Assembly: GCA_050697555.1 (NCBI GenBank) | Contig: JBOHAD010000078.1 | Span: forward strand, 1 to 10,393 | Origin: DASQWP01 sp050697555 | Lineage (GTDB): Bacteria > Actinomycetota > Thermoleophilia > Gaiellales > Gaiellaceae | Reading direction: 5' to 3' | DNA: 10,393 nucleotides | Shown: positions 1 to 7,311 of the stretch, piece after piece | How positions within the stretch are numbered: the first letter of the stretch is position 1 | How the letters are laid out: each line of letters starts with the position of its first letter | Program-made: the position numbers and the translations under genes | Notes under the pieces: generated by a model | The model's database searches: none | What the model was told of the DNA's origin: nothing | The model's input: only the letters and a program-made list of their open reading frames with translations

Positions 1-1
1 C

Positions 2-151
2 GGCTACATGAAGGAGTACCCCGTCGAGCGCATGATGCGCGACGCGAAGATCACGCAGATCTACGAGGGGACGCAGGAGATCCAGCGCATCGTGATCGCG
101 CGCGAGATGGTGAAGGAGACCCGCTCCCCGCTCCTCGCCGGGGTCGCCTGA
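2..151 (+). CDS. Acyl-CoA dehydrogenase, C-terminal fragment
   Basis: Only the last 49 residues are in the window; the gene begins upstream. The fragment carries the classical C-terminal acyl-CoA dehydrogenase signature: P-V-E-R-M-M-R-D-A-K at visible residues 7-16, then I-Y-E-G-T at 20-24, followed by Q-E-I-Q-R and an A-R-E-M helix. In short- and medium-chain members of the family the Glu of Y-E-G-T is the catalytic base that removes the alpha proton, and it is present here (visible residue 22). The enzyme would oxidise an acyl-CoA to the 2-enoyl-CoA with FAD, passing electrons to electron-transfer flavoprotein. Chain length or branched substrate cannot be read from this tail. The TGA stop at 149-151 overlaps the probable CTG start of the next gene, which suggests translational coupling. 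Confidence 0.93.
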   Translation, partial: GYMKEYPVERMMRDAKITQIYEGTQEIQRIVIAREMVKETRSPLLAGVA

Positions 152-1566
152 GCGCGAGCGGGCCGGACGCGGTCGTCGTCGGCTCCGGGCCGAACGGCCT
201 CGCGGCCGCCATCACGCTCGCCCAGGCCGGCCGCTCGGTGCTCGTGCGCGAGGCTTCCGACGCCCCGGGCGGAGGGACGCGCTCGGCCGAGCTGACGCTC
301 CCCGGGTTCGTCCACGACGTCTGCTCGGGCATCCATCCATTCGTCCCCGGCTCGCCGTTCCTCCGTTCGCTGCCGCTCGCCGCGCACGGACTCGAGCTCG
401 AGGAGTCGCCGGCCGTCGTCGCGCACCCCTTCGACGACGGAACTGCGGCGCTCCTCGAGCGCTCGGTGGAGGCGACGGCGGCCGGCCTGGGGGGCGACCA
501 GACCGCCTACGTGCGGCTGTTACGCCCTCTGGTCGACGCCTGGGCAACGCTCGAGGACGCGCTGCTCGGGCCGCTCGTCGCCGTCCCTCGCCATCCGCTC
601 GCTCTCGCCCGCTTCGGCCTGCAGGGACTCCGCTCGGCGAGCCGCCTCGCCCGCGGCGCGTTCGGCGGGGAGCGGGCGCGCGGCCTCTTCGCCGGGTGCG
701 CGGCGCACTCGATGCTCCCGCTCGGGAAGAGTCCTTCCGCGGCGTTCGGGCTCGTCCTGGCCATGGCCGGGCACGCCTTCGGCTGGCCCTTTCCCAAGGG
801 CGGATCGCAGCGAATCGCGGACGCGCTCGTGGCGGTGCTCGAGGCCCAGGGAGGGAGAGTCGAGACGGGTGCGCCGGTCGAGTCGCTCGACGAGCTCGGG
901 CCGACGCGGGCCGTCTTCTGCGACGTGGGCCCACCGGCGCTTGCGCGGCTGGCCGGCGGGCGGCTTCCCGAGGGCTACCGGCGGCGGCTCGCCCGCTTCC
1001 GCTACGGGCCGGGCGCCTTCAAGCTCGACTACGCTCTCGCCGGGCCGATCCCCTGGACGGCGCCCGCGTGCGCGCGCGCCGCGACGGTCCACCTGGGCGG
1101 TACTCTGGGCGAGATCGAGGTCTCCGAGCACGCGCCCTGGCGCGGTGAGCATGCGGAGCGGCCCTTCGTCCTCCTCGCCCAGCACACGCTCTTCGACCCG
1201 ACCCGGGCTCCGGACGGCAAGCACACGGCCTGGGCGTACTGCCACGTCCCGAACGGCTCGGGAGTGGACATGACCGAGCGGATCGAGGCGCAGATCGAGC
1301 GGTTCGCACCCGGCTTCCGGGAGCTCGTCCTCGCGCGCCACGCGATGGGACCGGCCGAGCTCGAGCGACGTAACCCGAATCTCGTCGGCGGCGATCTGAA
1401 CGGCGGCGCCTCCGATCTCGGGAGCCTCCTCTTCCGCCCGGTGCCCAGCCTCCTGCCCTACAGGACCCCCGCGGGAGGCGTCTGGCTCTGTTCGGCCTCG
1501 ACGCCGCCCGGCGGGGGCGTGCACGGAATGTGCGGCCACCTGGCCGCGCGGGCCGCGCTTGGCTAG
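148..1566 (+). CDS. FAD-dependent NAD(P)/FAD oxidoreductase, phytoene desaturase-like family
   Basis: A 472-residue flavoprotein if started at CTG 148. The dinucleotide-binding motif G-S-G-P-N-G lies at residues 12-17, with an acidic residue (Glu35) ending the second strand as expected for binding the FAD ribose. A G-G-G-T-R-S-A-E segment follows at 41-48. The C-terminus has the family's second FAD signature, L-C-S-A-S-T-P-P-G-G-G-V-H-G-M-C-G (447-463). This architecture is that of the phytoene-dehydrogenase-related / PYROXD2-like group. The substrate is unknown, and no carotenoid genes are in view. Start choice: the first in-frame GTG, at 238, would remove the whole G-x-G-x-x-G motif. No in-frame ATG, GTG or TTG exists between base 1 and 238, and the only NTG codon is CTG 148, overlapping the upstream TGA as CTGA. 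No good Shine-Dalgarno is visible, consistent with coupling. Its TAG stop shares CTAG with the stop of the convergent lipoprotein gene. Confidence 0.88.
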   Translation: MSASGPDAVVVGSGPNGLAAAITLAQAGRSVLVREASDAPGGGTRSAELTLPGFVHDVCSGIHPFVPGSPFLRSLPLAAHGLELEESPAVVAHPFDDGTAALLERSVEATAAGLGGDQTAYVRLLRPLVDAWATLEDALLGPLVAVPRHPLALARFGLQGLRSASRLARGAFGGERARGLFAGCAAHSMLPLGKSPSAAFGLVLAMAGHAFGWPFPKGGSQRIADALVAVLEAQGGRVETGAPVESLDELGPTRAVFCDVGPPALARLAGGRLPEGYRRRLARFRYGPGAFKLDYALAGPIPWTAPACARAATVHLGGTLGEIEVSEHAPWRGEHAERPFVLLAQHTLFDPTRAPDGKHTAWAYCHVPNGSGVDMTERIEAQIERFAPGFRELVLARHAMGPAELERRNPNLVGGDLNGGASDLGSLLFRPVPSLLPYRTPAGGVWLCSASTPPGGGVHGMCGHLAARAALG

Positions 1567-1991
1567 GAGACGTCGCCGCAGGCGACGTAGGTCTCGACGT
1601 CCTCCTCCGAGGCGTGGGCGTTGATGGCGTACTCGCCGCTCTGAAGCTCCTCGACGGAGATGTCGACCGTCGTCTCGGATGTGCCGTCCTCGAGGTTCTC
1701 GAGCGGGAAGGCGGGCTGTGGATCGATCTCCGCGCACGTGCCTTCGTGGATGTGGACGGGCTGCGGCACGTCCGGCGGGTTCGAGAGCTCGAGCGTCACC
1801 GTGGTCTGACCCTCGCCGGCCGCCGCGAGGGTGGCCGTTCCCGACTGGCCCGAGTCGTTCTGCTCGGAGAGCTCGATCTCGACCGCTCCCTCGCCCGCGT
1901 CGCCTTCGTCGTCGTCGCCGCCGCACCCTGCGGCCACGAGGCTGAGTGCTCCGACGGCGAGCAGGATGGCGAAGCCGATTCGCTTGGGCAT
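1563..1991 (-). CDS. Lipoprotein A, small SOD-like/CHRD-like domain
   Basis: A 142-residue predicted exported lipoprotein. Residues 1-22 form a short positive start and hydrophobic stretch ending in the lipobox V-A-A-G-C, with Cys23 as the lipidated residue. An Asp/Glu/Gly-rich linker follows (24-36). The folded part (37-142) begins with S-G-T-A-T-L-like beta strands and then V-H-I-H-E-G-T-C (His80, His82, Cys86). It ends N-A-H-A-S ... Y-V-A-C-G (His126, Cys138). This order resembles a Cu/Zn superoxide dismutase without the zinc loop: H-x-H copper ligands, a Cys, a late His, and a Cys in an A-C-G motif. It is equally compatible with a CHRD-like beta sandwich. Metal binding or enzyme activity is inference. 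It is a paralogue of the lipoprotein encoded two genes upstream. The ATG has a strong AGGAGG at a 6-nt spacing. Its last gene bases overlap the convergent oxidoreductase gene by 4 nt. Confidence 0.85.
   Translation of the reverse strand: MPKRIGFAILLAVGALSLVAAGCGGDDDEGDAGEGAVEIELSEQNDSGQSGTATLAAAGEGQTTVTLELSNPPDVPQPVHIHEGTCAEIDPQPAFPLENLEDGTSETTVDISVEELQSGEYAINAHASEEDVETYVACGDVS
1567..1595 (+). terminator. Hairpin just after the oxidoreductase stop, possible U-less terminator
   Basis: Immediately downstream of the stop codon is a perfect 8-bp inverted repeat, ACGTCGCC (1570-1577) and GGCGACGT (1581-1588), with a GCA loop. A further GAG/CTC pairing (1567-1569 with 1593-1595) is possible across a bulge. 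There is no T-tract afterwards. The same bases encode the conserved V-A-C-G-D-V end of the minus-strand lipoprotein, so the repeat may be a by-product of coding. Its position right after a stop, between convergent genes, is why I list it. Confidence 0.3.
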
Positions 1992-1997
1992 GTACGA

Positions 1998-2003
1998 CCT
2001 CCT
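1998..2003 (-). promoter_or_regulatory. Strong ribosome binding site of lipoprotein A
   Basis: On the minus strand the bases read AGGAGG, six bases before the ATG at 1991. This is the best Shine-Dalgarno in the window and fixes the start. It implies independent, efficient translation after the 68-nt gap from the preceding glycosylase gene. Confidence 0.8.
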
Positions 2004-2059
2004 GGGATTGCTTGTCGCTTCCCGGTTCGGTGCGGAGGCCGTTTCGGTTTGGGCTACAC

Positions 2060-2632
2060 CTAGGACTGCTTGGCGCGGAGCGAGGCCTTGTGGGCCCGCT
2101 TCTTCTCCTGGTAGGCCTCGAGGGCCTCGGGGGAGTCGACGTCCCCCAGCGTCGGGTAGGCCGGCGCGACCTCCTCCCATCCCGGTGGCCGTACGCCGAA
2201 GCGCTTCCCGAGGATGGCGATGAGCGACCGCGCCTTCATCGGGCCGATGCCGGGCAGGTCGAGCAGGCGCCGCTCCAGCTCCTGCCCCGTCTCCGCCCCG
2301 GTCCAGACGCGGGCGGCGTCGCCGTCGTACTCGCTCGCGATCGCGGCGCAGAGCTCCTGCGTGCGCCGGGCCATCGCGCCCGGAAAGCGATGCAGCGCGG
2401 GTCGCTCCCGAAAGGCCGCTTCGAGCTCGCCGGGATCCATGCCGGCGATCGCGTCGGCCTCGAGCGAGCCGAGGCGCCGCCGGAGCTCGAGCGGCCCCGA
2501 GAACGCCTTCTGCACGCTCACCTGCTGGTCGAGAACGAAGCCGACGAGGAGCGCGAGCGGCTCCTCCGCGAGCAGTCGGTCGGCCTCGGCGTCGCCGGTG
2601 AAGTGGAGCCGCTCGGGACGTGTGACCGCCAC
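2060..2632 (-). CDS. HhH-GPD family base-excision repair protein (uncharacterised actinobacterial type)
   Basis: A 190-residue protein made almost entirely of an HhH-GPD fold. An N-terminal helix pair carries F-V-L-D-Q-Q-V-S-V (32-40), matching the Q-Q-V-S element of AlkA/MutY/EndoIII relatives. The helix-hairpin-helix is L-L-D-L-P-G-I-G-P-M-K-A-R (123-135), followed by L-G-K-R-F-G-V-R-P-P-G-W (141-152). This pattern and the short length match the small uncharacterised HhH-GPD family common in Actinobacteria (TIGR03252-like, from memory). Bifunctional glycosylases have Lys two residues after L-P-G-V-G and an Asp about 18 residues later. Here the Lys position is Met132 (Lys133 is next) and no matching Asp is visible, so the chemistry is uncertain. 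It starts with GTG, preceded by AGGA-type sequence overlapping the stop of lipoprotein B, 9 nt away. It probably shares a transcript with both lipoproteins. Confidence 0.87.
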   Translation of the reverse strand: MAVTRPERLHFTGDAEADRLLAEEPLALLVGFVLDQQVSVQKAFSGPLELRRRLGSLEADAIAGMDPGELEAAFRERPALHRFPGAMARRTQELCAAIASEYDGDAARVWTGAETGQELERRLLDLPGIGPMKARSLIAILGKRFGVRPPGWEEVAPAYPTLGDVDSPEALEAYQEKKRAHKASLRAKQS

Positions 2633-2641
2633 GGCCCGATC

Positions 2642-3064
2642 CTACTCCTCGAGGTCGCCCACGGGTATCGGCGCGCACGCGACCGAGACGTCGAGCTCCG
2701 CCTCCGACTTGTGCGCGTGGACGATGAGGTCGCCCCGGCGCAGCTCCTCGAGCGGCACAGGGACGGTCGTCTCCGACGCGCCTTCCACGAGGCTCTCGAG
2801 CGGAGCGACCACGTCGCCGATGTCGTCGCACGTCCCGTCGTGGACGTGCGCCGGCTGGGGCTCCGCCGGCGCGCTTGCGAGCGCGATCACGATGGTCGTC
2901 TGGCCCTCGTCCGCCGGCGTCAACGTCGCGCTGCCGGACTGCCCGGAGCCGTTCTGCTCGGCGAGCCGAAGCTCGAGCCCGGCCTCGTCGCCGCCGCCGC
3001 AGGCCGGCAGCGCCAAGAGGAGAGCCGTGACGAGAAGGAGCGGTCCCGGAGCGCCTCGCATCAC
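2642..3064 (-). CDS. Lipoprotein B, paralogue of lipoprotein A
   Basis: A predicted exported lipoprotein of 140 residues from GTG 3064, or 139 from ATG 3061. An in-frame TGA lies one codon (GAG) upstream of the GTG, so the start must be one of these two adjacent codons. A GAGAGG sits unusually close, only 2 nt before the ATG. The signal sequence is very hydrophobic and ends L-P-A-C with lipidated Cys22. The mature part parallels lipoprotein A: E-Q-N-G-S-G-Q-S-G (36-44), E-G-Q-T-T, A-H-V-H-D-G-T-C (His73, His75, Cys79), S-E-T-T-V, and V-H-A-H-K-S ... V-A-C (His116, His118, Cys130). By eye about 50 of 100 aligned residues are identical to lipoprotein A. The late H-x-H is complete here, whereas A has N-A-H. 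An SOD-like/CHRD-like copper-binding role is inferred, not shown. It is probably the first gene of the minus-strand unit, divergent from lhr across 53 bp. Confidence 0.84.
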   Translation of the reverse strand: MMRGAPGPLLLVTALLLALPACGGGDEAGLELRLAEQNGSGQSGSATLTPADEGQTTIVIALASAPAEPQPAHVHDGTCDDIGDVVAPLESLVEGASETTVPVPLEELRRGDLIVHAHKSEAELDVSVACAPIPVGDLEE

Positions 3065-3104
3065 CTCTCAGTAGGGCGGGCGGAGCAGGTCGGATTGCGC
3101 GCGC

Positions 3105-3110
3105 TAGGCT
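3105..3110 (+). promoter_or_regulatory. Putative -10 box of a leaderless lhr promoter
   Basis: TAGGCT fits the TANNNT -10 consensus and ends 7 nt before the GTG start of lhr, placing transcription initiation at or next to the start codon. A GGAAGG sits only 1 nt from the GTG, too close to act as a normal Shine-Dalgarno. No convincing -35 hexamer is seen. Confidence 0.45.
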
Positions 3111-3117
3111 GGAAGGC

Positions 3118-6100
3118 GTGGAACCTCTCGCCCCCTTCAGCCCTGCCGTCCGCGAGTGGTTCGAGCGCACGTTCGACGCGCCCACCCCGGCGCAGGAGCG
3201 CGGGTGGCCGGCCATCGCCTCGGGCAAGCACACGCTGATCCAGGCGCCCACCGGCTCGGGGAAGACGCTGGCCGCCTTCCTCTGGGCGCTCGACGAGGCG
3301 AGGCCGGGCGAGGGGACGCAGGTGCTCTACGTGAGCCCGCTGAAGGCGCTCAACTACGACGTCGAGCGCAACCTGCGAGGGCCGCTCGCCGGGATCGGCT
3401 CCCGGCTCTCGGTGGCCGTCCGAACGGGCGACACTCCGCCCAAGGAACGGGCGGCGATGCTGAGGACGCCGCCCGACCTCCTCATCACTACGCCGGAGTC
3501 CCTCTTCCTCATGCTCACTTCGCGCGCGCGCGAAATCCTCAAGACGGTCCGGGTCGTGATCGTGGACGAGGTGCACGCCGTCGCCGGCTCCAAGCGGGGC
3601 GCTCACCTCGCGGTGAGCCTGGAGCGGCTCGAACGGCTCACGGCGAAGCCGTTCCAGCGAATCGGCCTCTCTGCGACGCAGCGGCCTCTCGACGAGATCG
3701 GCCGGTTCGTCTCGGGCGGGCGTCCGACCGAGCTGGTCGACGCGGGACGGGCCAAGGAGCTCGACCTCCGAGTGGTCGTCCCCCTCGAGGACATGCGCGA
3801 GCCGGGGGAGGGCAGCTCGATCTGGCCCTCGATCTACCCGGCGCTGCTCGAGCTCGTCGAGGGTCACCGCTCGACGATTGTCTTCGTCAACAACCGGCGC
3901 CTGGCCGAGCGTCTCGCCCTGCGGCTGAACGAGCTCGCTGAGCGGGAGATCGCCCGTGCCCACCACGGCTCCCTCGCGCGCGAGCAGCGGGTCGAGGTGG
4001 AGGAGCTCCTGAAGAAGGGGGAGATCCCGGTCCTCGTCGCCACCTCTTCGCTCGAGCTCGGGATCGACATGGGGGCGGTCGATCTCGTCGTCCAGGTGGA
4101 GTCTCCCAAGTCGGTCGCGCGCGGCCTCCAGCGCGTGGGCCGCGCGGGGCATCGCCTGGACGAGGCCTCGAAGGGCCGGATCTTCCCCAAGTTCCGGGCC
4201 GATCTCCTCGAGAGCGCCGTCGTCGTGCGCCGAATGCTCGACGGCCAGATCGAGGAGACGAAGATCGTCAGGAACCCATTGGACGTCCTGGCTCAGCAGA
4301 TCGTCGCGATCTCCTCGCAAGAGGAGATCGCGATTGAAGATCTCCACGACCTCGTCCGCCGCTCCTATCCCTTCCGCGACCTCTCGCGGCAGCAGCTCGA
4401 GAACGTCCTCGACATGCTCGCGGGCCGCTACCCGTCGGAGGAGTTCGCCGAGCTGCGTCCGCGGATCGTCTGGGACCGCGTCGGCGGCCTGGTGCGCGGG
4501 CGCGAGGGCGCGCGCCGGCTCGCCGTCACGAACGCCGGGACGATCCCCGACCGCGGCCTCTTCGGCGTCCACCTCGTCGACGGCGGCGGACGCGTCGGCG
4601 AGCTCGACGAGGAGATGGTCTACGAGGCCCGCGCCGGGCAGACCTTCCTGCTCGGAGCCTCCACCTGGCGGATCGAGGAGATCACGCGCGACCGCGTGCT
4701 GGTCTCGCCGGCTCCCGGCGTTCCGGGCCTCGTGCCCTTCTGGAAGGGTGAGGGGGTCGGCCGCCCCTTCGAGCTCGGCGAGGCGATCGGCCGCACGGGC
4801 CGCGAGCTCGTCGCTCTCGACGACGAGCGCGCTCTCGAGCGCCTGACGGGCGAGCACCTCCTGGACGAGAAGGCGGCGCAGAACCTGCTCACGTTCCTCC
4901 GCGAGCAGGAGGCCGCCACGGGCGCGCTCCCCTCTGACCGCACCGTCGTCGTCGAGCGCTTCCGCGACGAGATCGGCGACTGGCGCCTCTGCATCCTCAC
5001 CCCGTTCGGCGGGCGAGTGCACGCGCCCTGGTCGCTCGCCCTCGCCGCGCGCCTGCGCGAGTCGCTCGGGATCGAGGTGAACGCGATCTGGTCGGACGAC
5101 GGCGTCGCGCTCCACCTCCCCGACGCGGACAGCCCGCCCCCGCTCGACGAGGTGCTGATCGGTCCCGAGGAGCTTGAGGAGCTCGTCGTCGCCGAGGTGG
5201 GCGGGACGGCGCTCTTCGGCGCCCGCTTCCGCGAGAACGCGGCTCGCGCGCTCCTGATCCCCCGCAGGCGGCCGGGGCAGCGCACGCCGCTCTGGCAGCA
5301 GCGCCTGAAGGCGCAGGGCCTCCTCCAGGTCGCTCGCCGGTACGCCGACTTTCCGGTCGTCCTCGAGACCTACAGGGAGTGCCTCCAAGACGTCTTCGAC
5401 CTGCCCGCGCTTAGGGGCCTGCTCGCGGCCCTGCGGGAACGGCGGATCGACCTCGTCGACGTCGAGACGTCGAGCGCCTCGCCCTTCGCTTCCTCGCTCC
5501 TCTTCGACTACGTCGCCACGTACATGTACGAGGACGACACGCCCCTGGCCGAGCGGCGCGCGCAGGCGCTCGCGCTCGACCGCGACCTCCTCAAGGAGCT
5601 CCTCGGCCAGGAGGAGCTTCGGGACCTGCTCGACAGCTCCGCCGTCGACCAGGTGGAGAGGGAGCTCGCAGGCAGTCCGCGGAGCCCGGACCAGCTCCAC
5701 GATCTCCTTCTGCGGAGGGGCGACCTGCGAGCACGAGAGCTGGACGAGGCGCTCGCGGCGCCCCTGGAGGCGGAGCGTCGCGCGGTGCGCGTTCGCGTCG
5801 CGGGCGAGGAGCGGCTGATCGCGGCCGAGGATGCCGGCCGCTACCGCGACGCCTTCGGCGTCATGCCGCCGTCCGGCCTTCCGGACGCCTTCCTCGAGGG
5901 CGGGGAGGGATCGGTCGCGTGGATCCTGCGCCGCTATGCGCGCGGTCGCGGGCCGTTCACGACGGAGGAGGTCGCGTCGCGCTTCGGCCTTCCGCACGAC
6001 CGCGTCGAGAGCGAGCTCGGCTCCCTCGACCTCGTCCGCGGCGAGCTCCGGCCGGGGGGGACCGAGCGTGAGTGGTGCGACCCGGACGTCCTCCGCCGCC

Positions 6101-7311
6101 TCCGCCGGGCGAGCCTCGCCGCCCTGCGCAAGGAGGTCGAGCCCGCCGGCCAGGGGGCGCTCGGGCGCTTCCTGCCGGCCTGGCACGGGATCGATCGGCG
6201 CGCGAGCCTGCGGGAGGCTCTCGTGCCGCTGCAGGGAATCGCGCTGCCCGTGCCGCTCTGGGAGAGCGACGTGCTCCCGCGGCGGGTGCCGGGATACCAG
6301 CCCGCCTGGCTCGATCAGCTCTGCGCCTCCGGCGAGGTCGCGTGGATCGGCGCAGGGCTCGAGCGGGTTGCGCTCTACTTCCGCGAGGACGCCGCGGCGC
6401 TGGGGCGACCGGCTGCGCTGCCCCCGCCCGACGGCGAGGCGCACGCCCTGATCCGCGCGGCGCTCACGCGCGGCGCCCTCTTCTGGTTCGACGTGCTCCA
6501 CGAGACCGGGCTCGAGGCCGAGTTCGCCCTCGGAGCGCTCTGGGACCTCGTCTGGGCGGGCGAGGTGACGAACGACGCCTGGCAGCCTCTGCGGGCCGAG
6601 CGTCGTTTCGCGACCCCGCGTGCCGAGCGAAGACCGCGGCGATTCTCCCGTGCGCGCGCGAATGCGATCACGGCCACGCAGGGCCGCTGGACCACGACTG
6701 CGCCGCTCTTCGGAGGTGATTCCGATCCGCGGGCGCTCGCCGAGCTCCTCCTCGAGCGCCAGGGGATCGTCACGCGCGACGGCGTGCGGGCCGAGGGCGT
6801 GCGCGGCGGCTACGCGCCGGTCTACCGAGAGCTCCGGCGCCTGGAGGTGCTCGGGGTCTGCCGCCGCGGCTACTTCGTCGAAGGGCTCGGCGGAGCGCAG
6901 TTCGCACTGCCGGGCGCGGTCGAGCGCCTGCGCGAGCGGCCGGAGAGGGAGATCCCGCTCGTGCTCGCGGCCGCCGACCCCGCGCAGCCCTACGGTGCCG
7001 GGCTCCCGTGGCCGAAGCGGGCGGGGGCGAGAGCCGCGAGAGTGGCAGGCGCGTACGTCGTCCTTCTGGGCGGGGAGGCGGCGCTCTTCGTCGAGCGGGG
7101 CGGCCGCTCGCTCGTGCCGCTGCGAGAGCCTGACGAGGCCTGGCTGCGCCCGGCGCTCGAAGCCGTCGTCGAGCACGTGCACCGGGCGGGCCCGAAGCGT
7201 CTCGCGGTGGAGCGCTTCGACGGGGAACCGGTCGGCGAGACGGCGCTCATGCCGCTCCTCGTCGAGGCCGGCTTCCTGGCCGGCCCCCGCCGCGCCGTTC
7301 TGCGCGCGTGA
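3118..7311 (+). CDS. lhr: Lhr-family ATP-dependent DNA helicase
   Basis: A 1397-residue superfamily 2 helicase, slightly shorter than the roughly 1500 residues usual for full-length Lhr. Helicase motifs are intact: Q-A-P-T-G-S-G-K-T (42-50, Walker A), T-P-E-S (125-128), D-E-V-H (150-153, Walker B), S-A-T (185-187), V-A-T-S-S-L-E-L-G-I-D-M-G (307-319) and Q-R-V-G-R-A-G-H (338-345). After the two RecA-like domains come the Lhr-specific region with G-G-R-V-H-A-P-W near 627-634 and a winged-helix-like segment G-P-F-T-T-E-E-V near 944. The Lhr tail includes R-R-G-Y-F-V-E-G-L-G near 1248 and D-P-A-Q-P-Y-G-A-G-L-P-W-P near 1285. Family knowledge: Lhr is a 3'-to-5' ssDNA translocase that unwinds RNA:DNA hybrids, and its C-terminal part resembles AlkZ-type glycosylases. 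The GTG start is chosen because the protein begins just before the helicase core. Its TGA overlaps the next GTG as GTGA, indicating coupling. Confidence 0.96.
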   Translation: MEPLAPFSPAVREWFERTFDAPTPAQERGWPAIASGKHTLIQAPTGSGKTLAAFLWALDEARPGEGTQVLYVSPLKALNYDVERNLRGPLAGIGSRLSVAVRTGDTPPKERAAMLRTPPDLLITTPESLFLMLTSRAREILKTVRVVIVDEVHAVAGSKRGAHLAVSLERLERLTAKPFQRIGLSATQRPLDEIGRFVSGGRPTELVDAGRAKELDLRVVVPLEDMREPGEGSSIWPSIYPALLELVEGHRSTIVFVNNRRLAERLALRLNELAEREIARAHHGSLAREQRVEVEELLKKGEIPVLVATSSLELGIDMGAVDLVVQVESPKSVARGLQRVGRAGHRLDEASKGRIFPKFRADLLESAVVVRRMLDGQIEETKIVRNPLDVLAQQIVAISSQEEIAIEDLHDLVRRSYPFRDLSRQQLENVLDMLAGRYPSEEFAELRPRIVWDRVGGLVRGREGARRLAVTNAGTIPDRGLFGVHLVDGGGRVGELDEEMVYEARAGQTFLLGASTWRIEEITRDRVLVSPAPGVPGLVPFWKGEGVGRPFELGEAIGRTGRELVALDDERALERLTGEHLLDEKAAQNLLTFLREQEAATGALPSDRTVVVERFRDEIGDWRLCILTPFGGRVHAPWSLALAARLRESLGIEVNAIWSDDGVALHLPDADSPPPLDEVLIGPEELEELVVAEVGGTALFGARFRENAARALLIPRRRPGQRTPLWQQRLKAQGLLQVARRYADFPVVLETYRECLQDVFDLPALRGLLAALRERRIDLVDVETSSASPFASSLLFDYVATYMYEDDTPLAERRAQALALDRDLLKELLGQEELRDLLDSSAVDQVERELAGSPRSPDQLHDLLLRRGDLRARELDEALAAPLEAERRAVRVRVAGEERLIAAEDAGRYRDAFGVMPPSGLPDAFLEGGEGSVAWILRRYARGRGPFTTEEVASRFGLPHDRVESELGSLDLVRGELRPGGTEREWCDPDVLRRLRRASLAALRKEVEPAGQGALGRFLPAWHGIDRRASLREALVPLQGIALPVPLWESDVLPRRVPGYQPAWLDQLCASGEVAWIGAGLERVALYFREDAAALGRPAALPPPDGEAHALIRAALTRGALFWFDVLHETGLEAEFALGALWDLVWAGEVTNDAWQPLRAERRFATPRAERRPRRFSRARANAITATQGRWTTTAPLFGGDSDPRALAELLLERQGIVTRDGVRAEGVRGGYAPVYRELRRLEVLGVCRRGYFVEGLGGAQFALPGAVERLRERPEREIPLVLAAADPAQPYGAGLPWPKRAGARAARVAGAYVVLLGGEAALFVERGGRSLVPLREPDEAWLRPALEAVVEHVHRAGPKRLAVERFDGEPVGETALMPLLVEAGFLAGPRRAVLRA

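Noticed and set aside
520..1926. A long minus-strand open frame opposite the oxidoreductase
   Set aside because: The product is Arg/Gly-rich without recognisable motifs, and the plus strand encodes a clear FAD enzyme.
1946..3238. A 430-codon plus-strand open frame across the lipoprotein and glycosylase block
   Set aside because: It is antisense to three genes with signal peptides or HhH motifs; its own translation looks like GC-bias noise.
1992..3251. An in-frame upstream extension of lipoprotein A to a 562-residue protein
   Set aside because: The extension overlaps the glycosylase in another frame and has random composition. A strong AGGAGG and a lipoprotein signal sequence mark the true start at 1991.
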